DNA from: Micromonospora sp. M71_S20
Lineage (GTDB): Bacteria; Actinomycetota; Actinomycetes; Mycobacteriales; Micromonosporaceae
NCBI RefSeq assembly: GCF_003664255.1
Contig: NZ_RCCV01000001.1
Span: 4,761,662-4,825,661, forward strand
Reading direction: 5' to 3'
DNA length: 64,000 nt
Shown here in pieces: positions 52,002 through 64,000 of the stretch (positions are counted from its first letter, which is position 1; each line of letters begins with the position of its first letter). Made by a program: the position numbers and the translations under genes. A model generated the notes under the pieces. It was not told the origin of the DNA. It did no database searches and saw nothing but the letters and a program-made list of their open reading frames with translations.

Positions 52002-52672
52002 CGGGTCAGCTTGTAGCCGAGGCCGCGCAGGGTGACCAGGTGCCGGGGGTTGCCCGGATCGTCCTCGATCTTCTGCCGCAGCCGGCCCACGTGCACGTCG
52101 ACGAGCCGCTCGTCACCGGTGTCGTAGCCCCAGACCCGTTGCAGCAACTGGTGGCGCGACAGCACCCGACCGGCGTGCTCGGCCAGCTCGCACAGCAGCC
52201 GGAACTCGGTGCGGGTGACCGGCACCGGCCGCCCGCCCAGGCGCACCTCCCCGGCGTCCGGGCTGATCTCCAATTGCCCGAAGGTGAGCACCGGTACGGG
52301 GTCGGGCGCCGCCCGGGCCCGGCGCCGCAGGGCGCGCAGCCGCGCCGACAGTTCCTTGATCGCCACCGGCTTGACCACGTAGTCGTCGGCCCCCGCCTCC
52401 AGTGCCGCGACGATGTCGTGGGTGTCGTCGCGGGCGCTGACCACCACGATCGGCACGTCGTCGTCGCGGCGCAGCCGCCGGATGCACTCGAAGCCGTCGA
52501 GGCCCGGCAGCATCAGGTCGACCAGTACGGTGTCGGCCGGCTCCCGGCGCTGCCGCAGCAGGCCCTCCTCGGCGGTGGCCACGCCCCGGACGCGGTAGCC
52601 CTCGTCCTCGAGCGCGAGCAGCAACGCCAGACGGATCCGGTCGTCGTCCTCGATCACCAGCACGTCCGTCAT
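51998..52672 (-). CDS. OmpR/PhoB family response regulator
   Basis: 224 residues. Receiver domain 1-120 with EDD near 8-10, phospho-acceptor Asp52 in VDLMLPGLDG, and Lys near 102 in DDYVVKPVA. The OmpR-type winged helix covers about 128-222 (TRTEFRLLCELAEHAGRVLSR, VWGYD, VDVHVGRLRQKIEDDPGNPR). ATG at 52672 begins the fold. It diverges from the GlsB-STAS-BON operon by 173 bp and may control it. Confidence 0.95.
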   Translation of the reverse strand: MTDVLVIEDDDRIRLALLLALEDEGYRVRGVATAEEGLLRQRREPADTVLVDLMLPGLDGFECIRRLRRDDDVPIVVVSARDDTHDIVAALEAGADDYVVKPVAIKELSARLRALRRRARAAPDPVPVLTFGQLEISPDAGEVRLGGRPVPVTRTEFRLLCELAEHAGRVLSRHQLLQRVWGYDTGDERLVDVHVGRLRQKIEDDPGNPRHLVTLRGLGYKLTR

Positions 52673-52845
52673 ACCGGCATCATCCCCAAGGCGGCGGCGG
52701 GTGCCCAACCGTGTCCGGCGTCCGGCGGTTTTGTCACGCAACTGTCATACAACCGCGTGACCGGCGCCACGGGCGGCACCGAGGGTGGTGGGGAACATCC
52801 GTGGGCCGGCTGCCGTCGGCCGGCCGGCTCCGCAGGAGGGATCAG

Positions 52846-53217
52846 ATGACCGTCGCCGGTCTGGTCACCGCGCTCGCCGTCGGTCTCCTCGTCGCCGGGG
52901 CGGGCTGGCGGGTGAACCCGCGCCGGCGGGAGGTGCCGGTCTGGCTGGCCCTGGTGGCGGGGATCGTCACCGCGCTGTTCGGCGTCATCCTGGCCCGCAT
53001 CGTCGGCCTCGACACCGACGGGTCGGCCGCGTGGCGCGTCGGCGTGCCGGCCGGCTCGGCCGTCGTCGGCGTCGCCCTCGTGGCGGCCACGGCCGGTCCC
53101 CGGCGCGCCGCCGCTCCGCCGGGCGGGACGGAGCCGGACCTCGACACCGCCCAGACGCCGCCGGTCGCGGGCCGGCGCGTGGCACGGCCCGACCTCCCGT
53201 GGAGGAAGACACGATGA
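52846..53217 (+). CDS. GlsB/YeaQ/YmgE-like stress-response membrane protein
   Basis: 123 residues with three membrane helices: about 2-22, 31-52 (WLALVAGIVTALFGVILARIVG) and 64-85. This Gly-rich three-helix pattern matches the transglycosylase-associated/GlsB family of small stress proteins. A charged 35-residue tail follows, longer than usual. AGGAGGG 5 nt upstream of the ATG fixes the start. It is the first gene of an operon with a zinc-ribbon STAS protein and a BON protein. Confidence 0.82.
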   Translation: MTVAGLVTALAVGLLVAGAGWRVNPRRREVPVWLALVAGIVTALFGVILARIVGLDTDGSAAWRVGVPAGSAVVGVALVAATAGPRRAAAPPGGTEPDLDTAQTPPVAGRRVARPDLPWRKTR

Positions 53218-53879
53218 CCGTCGTACCGGACGAGCACCTGATGACGTTGATCTGCGACAACTGCGGGGACACGACCACTGGCACCGCCTGCGTCCTGCCC
53301 GACGCCGAGGTCGTCTGGACCCTGGTGGCCGAACACGGCTGGAGCGGCTCGCCGTTCGCCACGGGCCCGCACCGCTGTCCCCGGTGCAGCCTGCCGGGTC
53401 TCGGGGCCGGGGGCGACGCCGCCGCCCAGGGCGGCCAGTCGGGCGGCGGGGTGCTGGACGTCGACCACCTCGACGACGTCGCGGTGGTGACGGCCACCGG
53501 GAACATCGACGTCGACACCGCCGACGAGCTGCGGGCCGCCCTGCGGCAGGCGGTGGACGTCCACGGGCACGTGGTGGTCGACCTGACCCGGGTGCACCTC
53601 ATCGACGCCGGTGGGCTCGGGCTGCTCGTCCGGGCCCACCGCGACGCCCGGGAGCGGGGCGCCGTGCTCTGCCTGGCCGCTCCGTCCCGCTTCATCCGCA
53701 CCGTGCTGCACACCATGCGGCTCGACGGGCTGTTCCCGGTCTTCGCGAGCCCGCAGGAGGCGGTCCGCCGGCTCTCCCCCGGCGGGGCCGGTGACACCGC
53801 CGGGCTGGCGGCCGTCACCGCCGGGCCGGATCCGCGCGGCCTTTCCGCGGCGGCGGTGGCCGAGGCGTCGTCCCGCTGA
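53214..53879 (+). CDS. Zinc-ribbon plus STAS domain protein lacking the phospho-serine
   Basis: 221 residues. Residues 12-60 hold CDNC (Cys14, Cys17) and CPRC (Cys55, Cys58), a zinc-ribbon-like unit. The STAS domain follows at about 78-185 (VAVVTATGNIDVDTADELRAAL, VVVDLTRVHLIDAGGLGLLVRAHR). The usual Asp-Ser-Ser-Gly of anti-sigma antagonists is Asp-Ala-Gly-Gly, so it cannot be phosphorylated at the normal site. The start overlaps the GlsB-like stop as ATGA, with GGAGGA upstream. A redox- or metal-sensing input through the ribbon is possible but inferred. Confidence 0.85.
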   Translation: MTVVPDEHLMTLICDNCGDTTTGTACVLPDAEVVWTLVAEHGWSGSPFATGPHRCPRCSLPGLGAGGDAAAQGGQSGGGVLDVDHLDDVAVVTATGNIDVDTADELRAALRQAVDVHGHVVVDLTRVHLIDAGGLGLLVRAHRDARERGAVLCLAAPSRFIRTVLHTMRLDGLFPVFASPQEAVRRLSPGGAGDTAGLAAVTAGPDPRGLSAAAVAEASSR

Positions 53880-53937
53880 CCCGGTGGCCGGGCCCGGATG
53901 GCCCCGAACCGGCAGAACCATCGAGAGGAAGCACGCC

Positions 53938-54237
53938 ATGCTCATCCCCTGGCCGTACCCGGACGAGGGCGGGTTCCCTGCCGAGCCGCCGGGCCCCTCG
54001 CCGGACGACGAGGACGGCCGGCTGGCGGCACTGGTCGCCCAGCGGTTGAGCAGCGACTGGACCACCCGCCGCCAGCAGATCGTGGTGACCGTGCAGAACC
54101 GCGTCGTCATCCTCGCGGGCATCGTGGCCGGCCCGGACACCCGGCGGGTGGCCGGCGAGATCGCCTGGGACGTCCAGGGCGTCGTCGACGTCTGCAACGC
54201 CCTGCGGCTCGCCGGTCCCCGCCGGTCCCGCCGCTGA
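53938..54237 (+). CDS. BON-domain protein
   Basis: 99 residues. The BON domain covers about 28-90 (LAALVAQRLSSDWTTRR, IVVTVQNRVVILAGIVAGPDTRRVAGEIAWDVQGVVDVCNAL-type sequence). There is no signal peptide; the N-terminal 25 residues are acidic and Pro-rich. BON domains bind phospholipid or peptidoglycan-associated partners. GAGAGGAAG about 8 nt before the ATG sets the start. It is the third gene after GlsB-like and STAS genes, 58 bp downstream. Confidence 0.85.
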   Translation: MLIPWPYPDEGGFPAEPPGPSPDDEDGRLAALVAQRLSSDWTTRRQQIVVTVQNRVVILAGIVAGPDTRRVAGEIAWDVQGVVDVCNALRLAGPRRSRR

Positions 54238-54322
54238 GCGCCGGCCCCGACGAACGGCGGCGGCGTCCGGGCCAGGTGGGTCCTCCCGGTCGAAGGAGAG
54301 CCCGGCGTCCCGCGGGGACCGG

Positions 54323-55072
54323 TCAGGCCGCGGGCTGGTCGACCGGGCAGGCGTACGCCGTGCGACCGCCCAGCTGCCAGGTGCGCACCCGGGCGCCGCA
54401 GCGCCGGCAGGTCGGCCGCTTGTAGACCCACCGCTCGTCGGGTGCCGCCGGGTCGCTGACCACCTGGCCAACGTCGCGGCCCAGCGCCAGGTACCCGACG
54501 GCGAGCTCCCACAGCCGGCGGGCCGGCGCCGGCCCGACCGCCCGGGCGTCCGGATCGAGGCCGGCGAGGAAGAGCAGCTCCGCCCGCCAGGCGTTGCCGA
54601 GACCCGCCCACACCGCCTGGTCGAGCAGCGCCGCGCCGACCGCGCCCCTGGCGGCGCCGAGCCGGCGTACGGCGTCCTCTCCGTCGGCGTCGGCGCGCAG
54701 CGGGTCCGGGCCCAGCGAGGCCCGCAGCGCCCGCTCGCCGTCGCCCGGGAGCGGTTCGCAGCGGATGGGCGCGATCAGGTCGTACGCGACGCCGGCACCG
54801 GCCAGGCGCAGCCGGACGCCCCCACGGGGCGGGACGGCCGGGTCGTCGTGGCGCAGGAACAGCCCACGCATGCCGAGGTGCACGTGCAGGGCCGGCGCGT
54901 CGTCGACGTGGTAGAGCAGGTGCTTGCCGTACGCCTCCACCGCGCGCAGCCGCCGCCCGTCGTACGGGCCGGTGTCCAGGCGACCCTGCGGGCTGGAGGC
55001 GGCGAGGACCTGCCCGGCGAGCGCGGCGTGCTGGTCGCGCGCGTACCGGTGGACGAGGTGGCCCTCGGGCAT
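54323..55072 (-). CDS. Fpg/Nei family DNA glycosylase (endonuclease VIII-like)
   Basis: 249 residues. MPEGHLVHR at the N terminus carries the catalytic Pro2-Glu3; KHLLYHVDD near 50 has the conserved Lys; QAVWAGLGNAWRAELLFLAGLDP near 150-172 is the helix-two-turn-helix part. The C-terminal zinc finger has CRRC near 222-225, but the second pair reads Cys-Pro-Val-Asp instead of Cys-x2-Cys, so the fourth metal ligand appears changed. It should excise oxidised bases. ATG at 55072 is fixed by the need for Pro2. It diverges from a spore-photoproduct-lyase-like gene 86 bp away. Confidence 0.93.
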   Translation of the reverse strand: MPEGHLVHRYARDQHAALAGQVLAASSPQGRLDTGPYDGRRLRAVEAYGKHLLYHVDDAPALHVHLGMRGLFLRHDDPAVPPRGGVRLRLAGAGVAYDLIAPIRCEPLPGDGERALRASLGPDPLRADADGEDAVRRLGAARGAVGAALLDQAVWAGLGNAWRAELLFLAGLDPDARAVGPAPARRLWELAVGYLALGRDVGQVVSDPAAPDERWVYKRPTCRRCGARVRTWQLGGRTAYACPVDQPAA

Positions 55073-55158
55073 GCGCCCGGGTACCCGCGGCACGGGCGCG
55101 AAAACGGCGCGCCCGGGGCACGGGAACAACGGCGATCGGTCCGCAGTTGTCCCCTTTC

Positions 55159-56235
55159 GTGACCGACGCTGTCCCGCACTCCCGGCTGTTCGACATCCGG
55201 CGGATCTACGTGGAGCCGGAGGCCGCCGCGCTGCCCCGTGGGCGGGCCGTGCTGGAGCGCTTTCCCGACGCGGAGCGCGTCGAGGTCGAGAGCCACTCCC
55301 GCATCCCGGAGCTGTACGGGGACGAGACCAACGTGGCCCGGTGGGTGCGGATCAAGACGGAGGCCCTGGTGCTGGGGGTCAAGAAGTCCCTCACCGCCCG
55401 CCCGAACGGCCGCTCGGCCGACTTCATCGCCCCGTCCACGGCGAACGGCTGCGCGATGGCGTGCGCCTACTGCTACGTGCCGCGCCGCAAGGGCTACAGC
55501 AACCCGGTGACGGTCTTCGCCAACATCGACCGAATCACCGGCTACCTGGGGCGGCACGTGGGTCGGCAGGGCGTCAAGGGTGAGCCGAACCAGTGCGACC
55601 CCGCCGCCTGGGTCTACGACATCGGCGAGAACTCCGACTGCTCGCTGGACGCCCGCGTCTCCGACAACGTCCGGGACCTGGTCACGCTGTTCCGGGACCT
55701 GCCGACGGCGAAGGCCACGTTCGCCACGAAGCACGTCAACCGCGACCTGCTCGACTGGGATCCCCGGGGCCGGACCCGCGTCCGGTTCTCGCTGATGCCG
55801 GCCCGGGACGCCAAGCTGCTCGACATCCGGACCTCTCCGGTCGCGGAGCGGCTGGCCGCCGTCGACGACTTCGTCGCGGCCGGCTACGAGGTGCACGTCA
55901 ACCTCAGCCCGGTGGTGGTCCGCGACGGGTGGCTGGACGACTGGGCGGAGCTGCTCGACCAGCTCGACGACGCGCTCGGCCCCCGCGCGAAGGCGCAGCT
56001 CGCCGCCGAGGTCATCTTCCTGACCCACAACGACCGGCTGCACGAGGTGAACCTCGGCTGGCATCCGAAGGCCGAGGAGGTCCTCTGGCGGCCGGATCTC
56101 CAGCAGCCGAAGCGGTCGCAGACCGGCGGCTGGAACGTGCGGTACCGCACCGGCAGCAAGGGCGCCTACGTGGCGGCGTTGACGGACCTGATCGCCGCGA
56201 AGGCGCCGTACTGCCGCGTCCGCTACGCGTTCTGA
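55159..56235 (+). CDS. Radical SAM protein of the spore photoproduct lyase-like family
   Basis: 358 residues. Cys98, Cys102 and Cys105 (CAMACAYC) form the CX3CX2C iron-sulfur motif. The surrounding sequence (RSADFIAPSTANGCAMAC region, then YVPRRKGYSNPVTVF) matches actinobacterial proteins annotated as spore photoproduct lyase family. Later parts include TKHVNRDLLDWD near 193-204 and VRFSLMPARD near 211-220. It may repair DNA photoproducts or another lesion. I chose GTG 55159; a TTG at 55147 adds four residues. Its neighbour is a DNA glycosylase gene on the other strand, so a DNA-repair pair is likely. Confidence 0.88.
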   Translation: MTDAVPHSRLFDIRRIYVEPEAAALPRGRAVLERFPDAERVEVESHSRIPELYGDETNVARWVRIKTEALVLGVKKSLTARPNGRSADFIAPSTANGCAMACAYCYVPRRKGYSNPVTVFANIDRITGYLGRHVGRQGVKGEPNQCDPAAWVYDIGENSDCSLDARVSDNVRDLVTLFRDLPTAKATFATKHVNRDLLDWDPRGRTRVRFSLMPARDAKLLDIRTSPVAERLAAVDDFVAAGYEVHVNLSPVVVRDGWLDDWAELLDQLDDALGPRAKAQLAAEVIFLTHNDRLHEVNLGWHPKAEEVLWRPDLQQPKRSQTGGWNVRYRTGSKGAYVAALTDLIAAKAPYCRVRYAF

Positions 56236-56258
56236 CCGCCATCTTCCACCACGGAAAG

Positions 56259-56294
56259 CAGTTCAGGGCCACCCCGAAGGGTGGCCCTGAACTG
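56259..56294. terminator. Terminator of the rRNA operon and of the radical SAM gene
   Basis: CAGTTCAGGGCCACCC (56259-56274) pairs perfectly with GGGTGGCCCTGAACTG (56279-56294) around loop CGAA. A stem of 16 bp with a four-base loop is a very strong terminator and stands beyond the 5S gene on the minus strand. Confidence 0.93.
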
Positions 56295-56300
56295 AAAGAT

Positions 56301-56420
56301 TGTCCGGCGGTGTCCTACTCTCCCACACCCTCCCGAGTGCAGTACCATCGGCGCTGGAGGGCTTAGCTTCCGGGTTCGGAATGTAACCGGGCGTTTCCCC
56401 TCCGCCATGACCGCCGTAAC
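56301..56420 (-). rRNA. rrf: 5S ribosomal RNA
   Basis: On the minus strand the gene begins GTTACGGCGGTCATGGCG and ends ACACCGCCGGACA, pairing with its own 5' end as 5S rRNA does; internal TTCCGAACCCGGAAGCTAAG is typical. It is the last gene of the rrn operon. Ends are accurate to a few bases. Confidence 0.95.
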
Positions 56421-56509
56421 TCTATCGACATGTCAAACAACACCACAACACGAGTGGTCTGTTGTTCGTTCATCGAGAGTTGCACAGTGGACGCGTAGCA
56501 GCTTAGTAG

Positions 56510-61507
<4,998 letters not shown>

Positions 61508-61742
61508 TTGTTGAAACAGTCATCCCGGCAACAAAAAGTGTTGCCAAAGGAATCCAAGACCAACAAACCACGAATGGCTTGCCAGTCCGGGGTATAAATC
61601 AATTTGGCACTGGCTTATCAAGCACCCTGTTGAGTTCTCAAAGAACAACCACACACCGCCCGGAAACCCCACACCGTGGAGCCCCCGACCCGGGGCATTT
61701 CGTTCACCGCACCCGCCGCTTCCCGCGCCGGGCACTTTTACT

Positions 61743-61771
61743 ACGTTACCCGCTGGTTTCCGCCGTGTCAA
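61743..61771 (-). promoter_or_regulatory. rrn promoter, proximal
   Basis: Minus strand TTGACA (61766-61771), 17-bp spacer, TAACGT (61743-61748). A perfect -35 box and canonical spacing make this a strong sigma-70-type promoter for the rRNA operon. Confidence 0.85.
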
Positions 61772-62081
61772 ACCGCTTCGCAGCGGTCCGCACCACTTCG
61801 ATCCCATTTCCGGGCACCACGCGACATCGGCTTCCGCCGTTGTCGATCGTGACTTCCGGCAGGCCGGCCGCTCTGCGGTCTCCCGCGAGCTCGCCCGGTT
61901 CCCTACCGGCGATGAACCATACCCGGTCGGTTCCGCCTCGCCAAATCCGCCTCTCGGCGGATCCGGGGGCACCGCCCGGTCCGGGTACCGGTGAGTGCAA
62001 CACACCGGACCCGAAGCTCATTCCCGCGCCCGGCCTCCGGTGGCTTCGCCCCGGTTCGTCCGTTCCGCGCTGGCAGAGAGA

Positions 62082-62111
62082 AAGTTACGCCCCCGGCGGA
62101 TCGATCGTCAA
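62082..62111 (-). promoter_or_regulatory. rrn promoter, distal
   Basis: Minus strand TTGACG (62106-62111), 18-bp spacer, TAACTT (62082-62087). It lies only 42 bp after the tyrS stop codon and gives a longer leader. Confidence 0.7.
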
Positions 62112-62152
62112 ATCCACCGAGGGCGTCCCGCGTCACGTCGGGCGACGTACGG

Positions 62153-63445
62153 CTAACCGCGCAGCTCGACCCCGGCGAACGACCGCTTGCCGCGGCGCAG
62201 CACCAGGTACCGGCCGTGCAGCAGGTCGCCGGGGTCCACCGTGGCGTCGGTCTCGGTGACCCGGGTGTTGTTCACGTAGGCGCCGCCCTCGGCGATCACC
62301 CGGCGCGCCTCCTTGAGGCTCGGGACCAGCCCGGAGTCGCGCAGCAACCCGGCGACATCAGGCAGCTCGTCGACGTGGACCAGGCCGGCCTCGGTCAGCG
62401 CGGCCCGCAGCGTCGCCGGCGCCAGCTCGTCCAGCGAACCGCGGCCGAAGAGCGCCTGGCTCGCGGCCACCACCTGCGCCATCTCCCGCTCGCCGTGCAC
62501 CAGCGTGGTCAGCTCCTCGGCCAGCGCCCGCTGCGCCGCCCGGGCCGCCGGCCGCTCGGCGGTCTCCTTCTCCAGCGCCTCCAGCTCCTCGCGGGAGCGG
62601 AAGCTGAAGTACCGCAGGTAGCGACTCACGTCCCGGTCGTCGACGTTGACCCAGAACTGGTAGAACGCGTACGGGCTGGTCATCTCGGGATCGAGCCAGA
62701 TCGCGCCGCCCTCGGTCTTGCCGAACTTCGTGCCGTCGGACTTCGTCACCAGCGGCGTGGTGAACGCCTGCACCGGCCCGGCGCCGCGCCGGCGGATGTA
62801 GTCGACGCCGGCGGTGATGTTGCCCCACTGGTCCGAGCCGCCGAACTGGAGCTGGCAGCCGTGCCGGCGGTGCAGCTCGAAGAAGTCGTTCGCCTGGAGC
62901 AGCTGGTAGCTGAACTCGGTGAAGCTGATGCCGCTCTCCAGCCGCGCCCTGACCACCTCCCGGGCCAGCATCTTGTTGACCGGGAAGTGCTTGCCGACGT
63001 CGCGGAGGAACTCGACCACCGACATCTCACCGGTCCAGTCCAGGTTGTTGACCAGTTGCGCGGCGTTCTCCCCCTCGTACGAGACGAAGGGGGCGAGCTG
63101 GTCGCGGATCCGGGCCACCCAGCCGGCGACCACCTCGGGCGGGTTGAGGCTCCGCTCGGCGCTCTCCTTCGGGTCGCCGATCTGGCCGGTGGCGCCACCG
63201 ACGAGCAGCAGCGGCCGGTGCCCGGCGAGTTGGAGCCGACGTGCCGTGGCGACCTGCATGAGATGGCCGACGTGCAGGCTCGGCGCGGTCGGGTCGAAGC
63301 CCACGTAGTAGGCGGCGGAGCCGCTGTCGAGCAGCGCACGCAGCTCGTCGAGGCCGGTGGAGTCCTGGATCAGGCCCCGCCACCGCAGGTCGTCGGTCAG
63401 GGAGTCCCGCCCGGGCGGCGGGGGGCTGCTGTCGGTCACGGTCAC
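62153..63445 (-). CDS. tyrS: Tyrosyl-tRNA synthetase
   Basis: 430 residues. The class I HIGH motif is HVGH at about 58-61; the KMSKS equivalent is KFGKT near 241-245; GGSDQWGNITAG near 200-211 binds tyrosine and ATP. The S4-type RNA-binding domain occupies about 360-425 (SLKEARRVIAEGGAYVNN). It charges tRNA-Tyr. GTG at 63445 has GGGGAG 5 nt upstream; the longer frame is not supported. It is transcribed toward the rRNA operon, whose distal promoter starts 42 bp beyond, so read-through may occur. Confidence 0.97.
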   Translation of the reverse strand: MTVTDSSPPPPGRDSLTDDLRWRGLIQDSTGLDELRALLDSGSAAYYVGFDPTAPSLHVGHLMQVATARRLQLAGHRPLLLVGGATGQIGDPKESAERSLNPPEVVAGWVARIRDQLAPFVSYEGENAAQLVNNLDWTGEMSVVEFLRDVGKHFPVNKMLAREVVRARLESGISFTEFSYQLLQANDFFELHRRHGCQLQFGGSDQWGNITAGVDYIRRRGAGPVQAFTTPLVTKSDGTKFGKTEGGAIWLDPEMTSPYAFYQFWVNVDDRDVSRYLRYFSFRSREELEALEKETAERPAARAAQRALAEELTTLVHGEREMAQVVAASQALFGRGSLDELAPATLRAALTEAGLVHVDELPDVAGLLRDSGLVPSLKEARRVIAEGGAYVNNTRVTETDATVDPGDLLHGRYLVLRRGKRSFAGVELRG

Positions 63446-63539
63446 CGATTCTCCCCCATGAGCGGGGACGGAACGTACCGGGTTTGCCGGGCGGACGTCG
63501 GCGTAGGCTGGCGGCGCCGTGATCGAGGGAGGGAACGCC

Positions 63540-63929
63540 GTGGACATGCCGGATCTGACGGGCGGCTTCGTCGCCCTGCTCGGCCTCAAGCTCGACGAGG
63601 TCGACGGCGACCGGGTGGTGATCCGGTGGCAGGTCCGCCCGGAGCTGCACCAACCGTTCGGCATCCAGCACGGCGGCGTGTACTGCTCGGTGGTCGAGAC
63701 GGCCGCCAGCATCGGCGGGTCGCTGTGGCTGGGCGAGCGCGGACGCGTCGTGGGCGTGTCGAACCAGACCGACTTCCTGCGCGCGGTGCGCGACGGCGAG
63801 CTGACCGCGGTGGGCACGCCCGTGCACCGGGGGCGCAGCCAGCAGCTCTGGCAGGTGGAGATCACCGACGCCGACGCCCGGCTCGTGGCCCGCGGCCAGG
63901 TCCGGCTGCAGAACCTCTACCCGGCCTGA
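63540..63929 (+). CDS. PaaI-like hotdog thioesterase
   Basis: 129 residues. The hotdog fold of the PaaI group is shown by HQPFGIQHGGVYCSVVETAAS near 39-59 (HGG with catalytic Glu/Asp region) and GVSNQTDFLRAVRDGELTAVG near 73-93. It should hydrolyse acyl- or aryl-CoA thioesters; the substrate is unknown. GTG at 63540 has GGAGGG 7 nt upstream. A TAGGCT box (63504-63509) stands 9 nt before another GTG at 63519, so a leaderless start from there is possible. It diverges from tyrS. Confidence 0.9.
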   Translation: MDMPDLTGGFVALLGLKLDEVDGDRVVIRWQVRPELHQPFGIQHGGVYCSVVETAASIGGSLWLGERGRVVGVSNQTDFLRAVRDGELTAVGTPVHRGRSQQLWQVEITDADARLVARGQVRLQNLYPA

Positions 63930-63933
63930 CCGG

Positions 63934-64000
63934 TCAGCTCCGGGCCTCGTCCAGCACGGCCTCGGCCTCGTCGGACGCCGGCTCGGCCCGCCGGCGCAGT
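63934..64000 (-). CDS. C-terminal end of an unidentified gene
   Basis: On the minus strand an open frame runs from the window edge to a TGA at 63934-63936, giving LRRRAEPASDEAEAVLDEARS. The acidic, Ala-rich tail is normal for an actinobacterial protein, but too short to identify. Its stop is 4 bp from that of the thioesterase gene. Confidence 0.4.
   Translation of the reverse strand, partial: LRRRAEPASDEAEAVLDEARS

Larger units (their letters stand above)
61508..62152 (-). promoter_or_regulatory. rrn promoter and leader region
   Basis: The 645 bp between tyrS and 16S hold at least two promoters (separate entries) and a leader. On the minus strand TTCTTTGAGAACTCAACAG (near 61,631-61,649) is the boxA-like antitermination and processing segment seen in actinobacterial pre-16S leaders. 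No protein gene is evident here. Confidence 0.8.

Overview
The window is very GC-rich DNA with dense, often 4-bp-overlapping genes, many GTG starts, GAF-ANTAR, STAS, PadR and LacI regulators, a DmdR/IdeR-type iron box and an actinobacterial rrn operon. This fits a filamentous actinomycete, most likely a Micromonosporaceae member (Micromonospora-like). The genus is an inference from gene style, not from a search.

Layout. 1-6.4 kb: end of a probable SRPBCC gene, then NADAR, NUDIX and KptA/Tpt1 genes (all NAD/ADP-ribose related) around a transposase scrap and a DUF1028 gene, a multi-spanning membrane protein with a split alpha/beta-hydrolase signature, and smpB. 6.4-12 kb: an anchored glutamate-type binding protein with a membrane partner, then mop-modABC for molybdate. 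12-16.3 kb: Phd-like antitoxin, RNA ligase, CBM2-GH18 chitinase, stand-alone TOPRIM protein, GNAT. 16.4-22.3 kb: PadR-controlled ABC/FtsX exporter, two convergent GAF-ANTAR paralogs (one with a hairpin-rich leader) and a STAS protein. 22.4-25 kb: glcDF. 25-30.1 kb: EVE-like protein, then a LacI-controlled carbohydrate cluster (oxidoreductase, DUF993, isomerase) whose internal junction carries a 60-bp repeat encoding a mini-ORF. 30.1-37.9 kb: envelope glycan genes, then a patch of small regulatory, stress and unknown genes including a divergent CoaD. 38-43.7 kb: iron-siderophore uptake with a perfect iron box. 43.8-48.4 kb: a giant soluble poly-HAMP hybrid kinase. 48.7-56.2 kb: frameshifted FUSC-type gene, a response regulator/kinase/GerMN lipoprotein operon diverging from a GlsB/Zn-STAS/BON operon, and a divergent Nei-like glycosylase/spore-photoproduct-lyase-like pair. 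56.3-62.1 kb: complete 16S-23S-5S operon on the minus strand with two promoters. 62.2-64 kb: tyrS, a hotdog thioesterase and a gene end.

Working together: molybdate uptake (modABC plus Mop) and ferric-siderophore uptake (binding protein, two permeases, ATPase, reductase, acetyltransferase) are complete transport units. The LacI operators between 28.9 and 29.02 kb probably control the oxidoreductase-DUF993-isomerase chain. Envelope sensing seems concentrated at 49.9-54.2 kb. Many single genes have a TANNNT box 6-9 nt before the start codon, which suggests leaderless mRNAs. No CRISPR array, tRNA, prophage or complete insertion sequence was seen.
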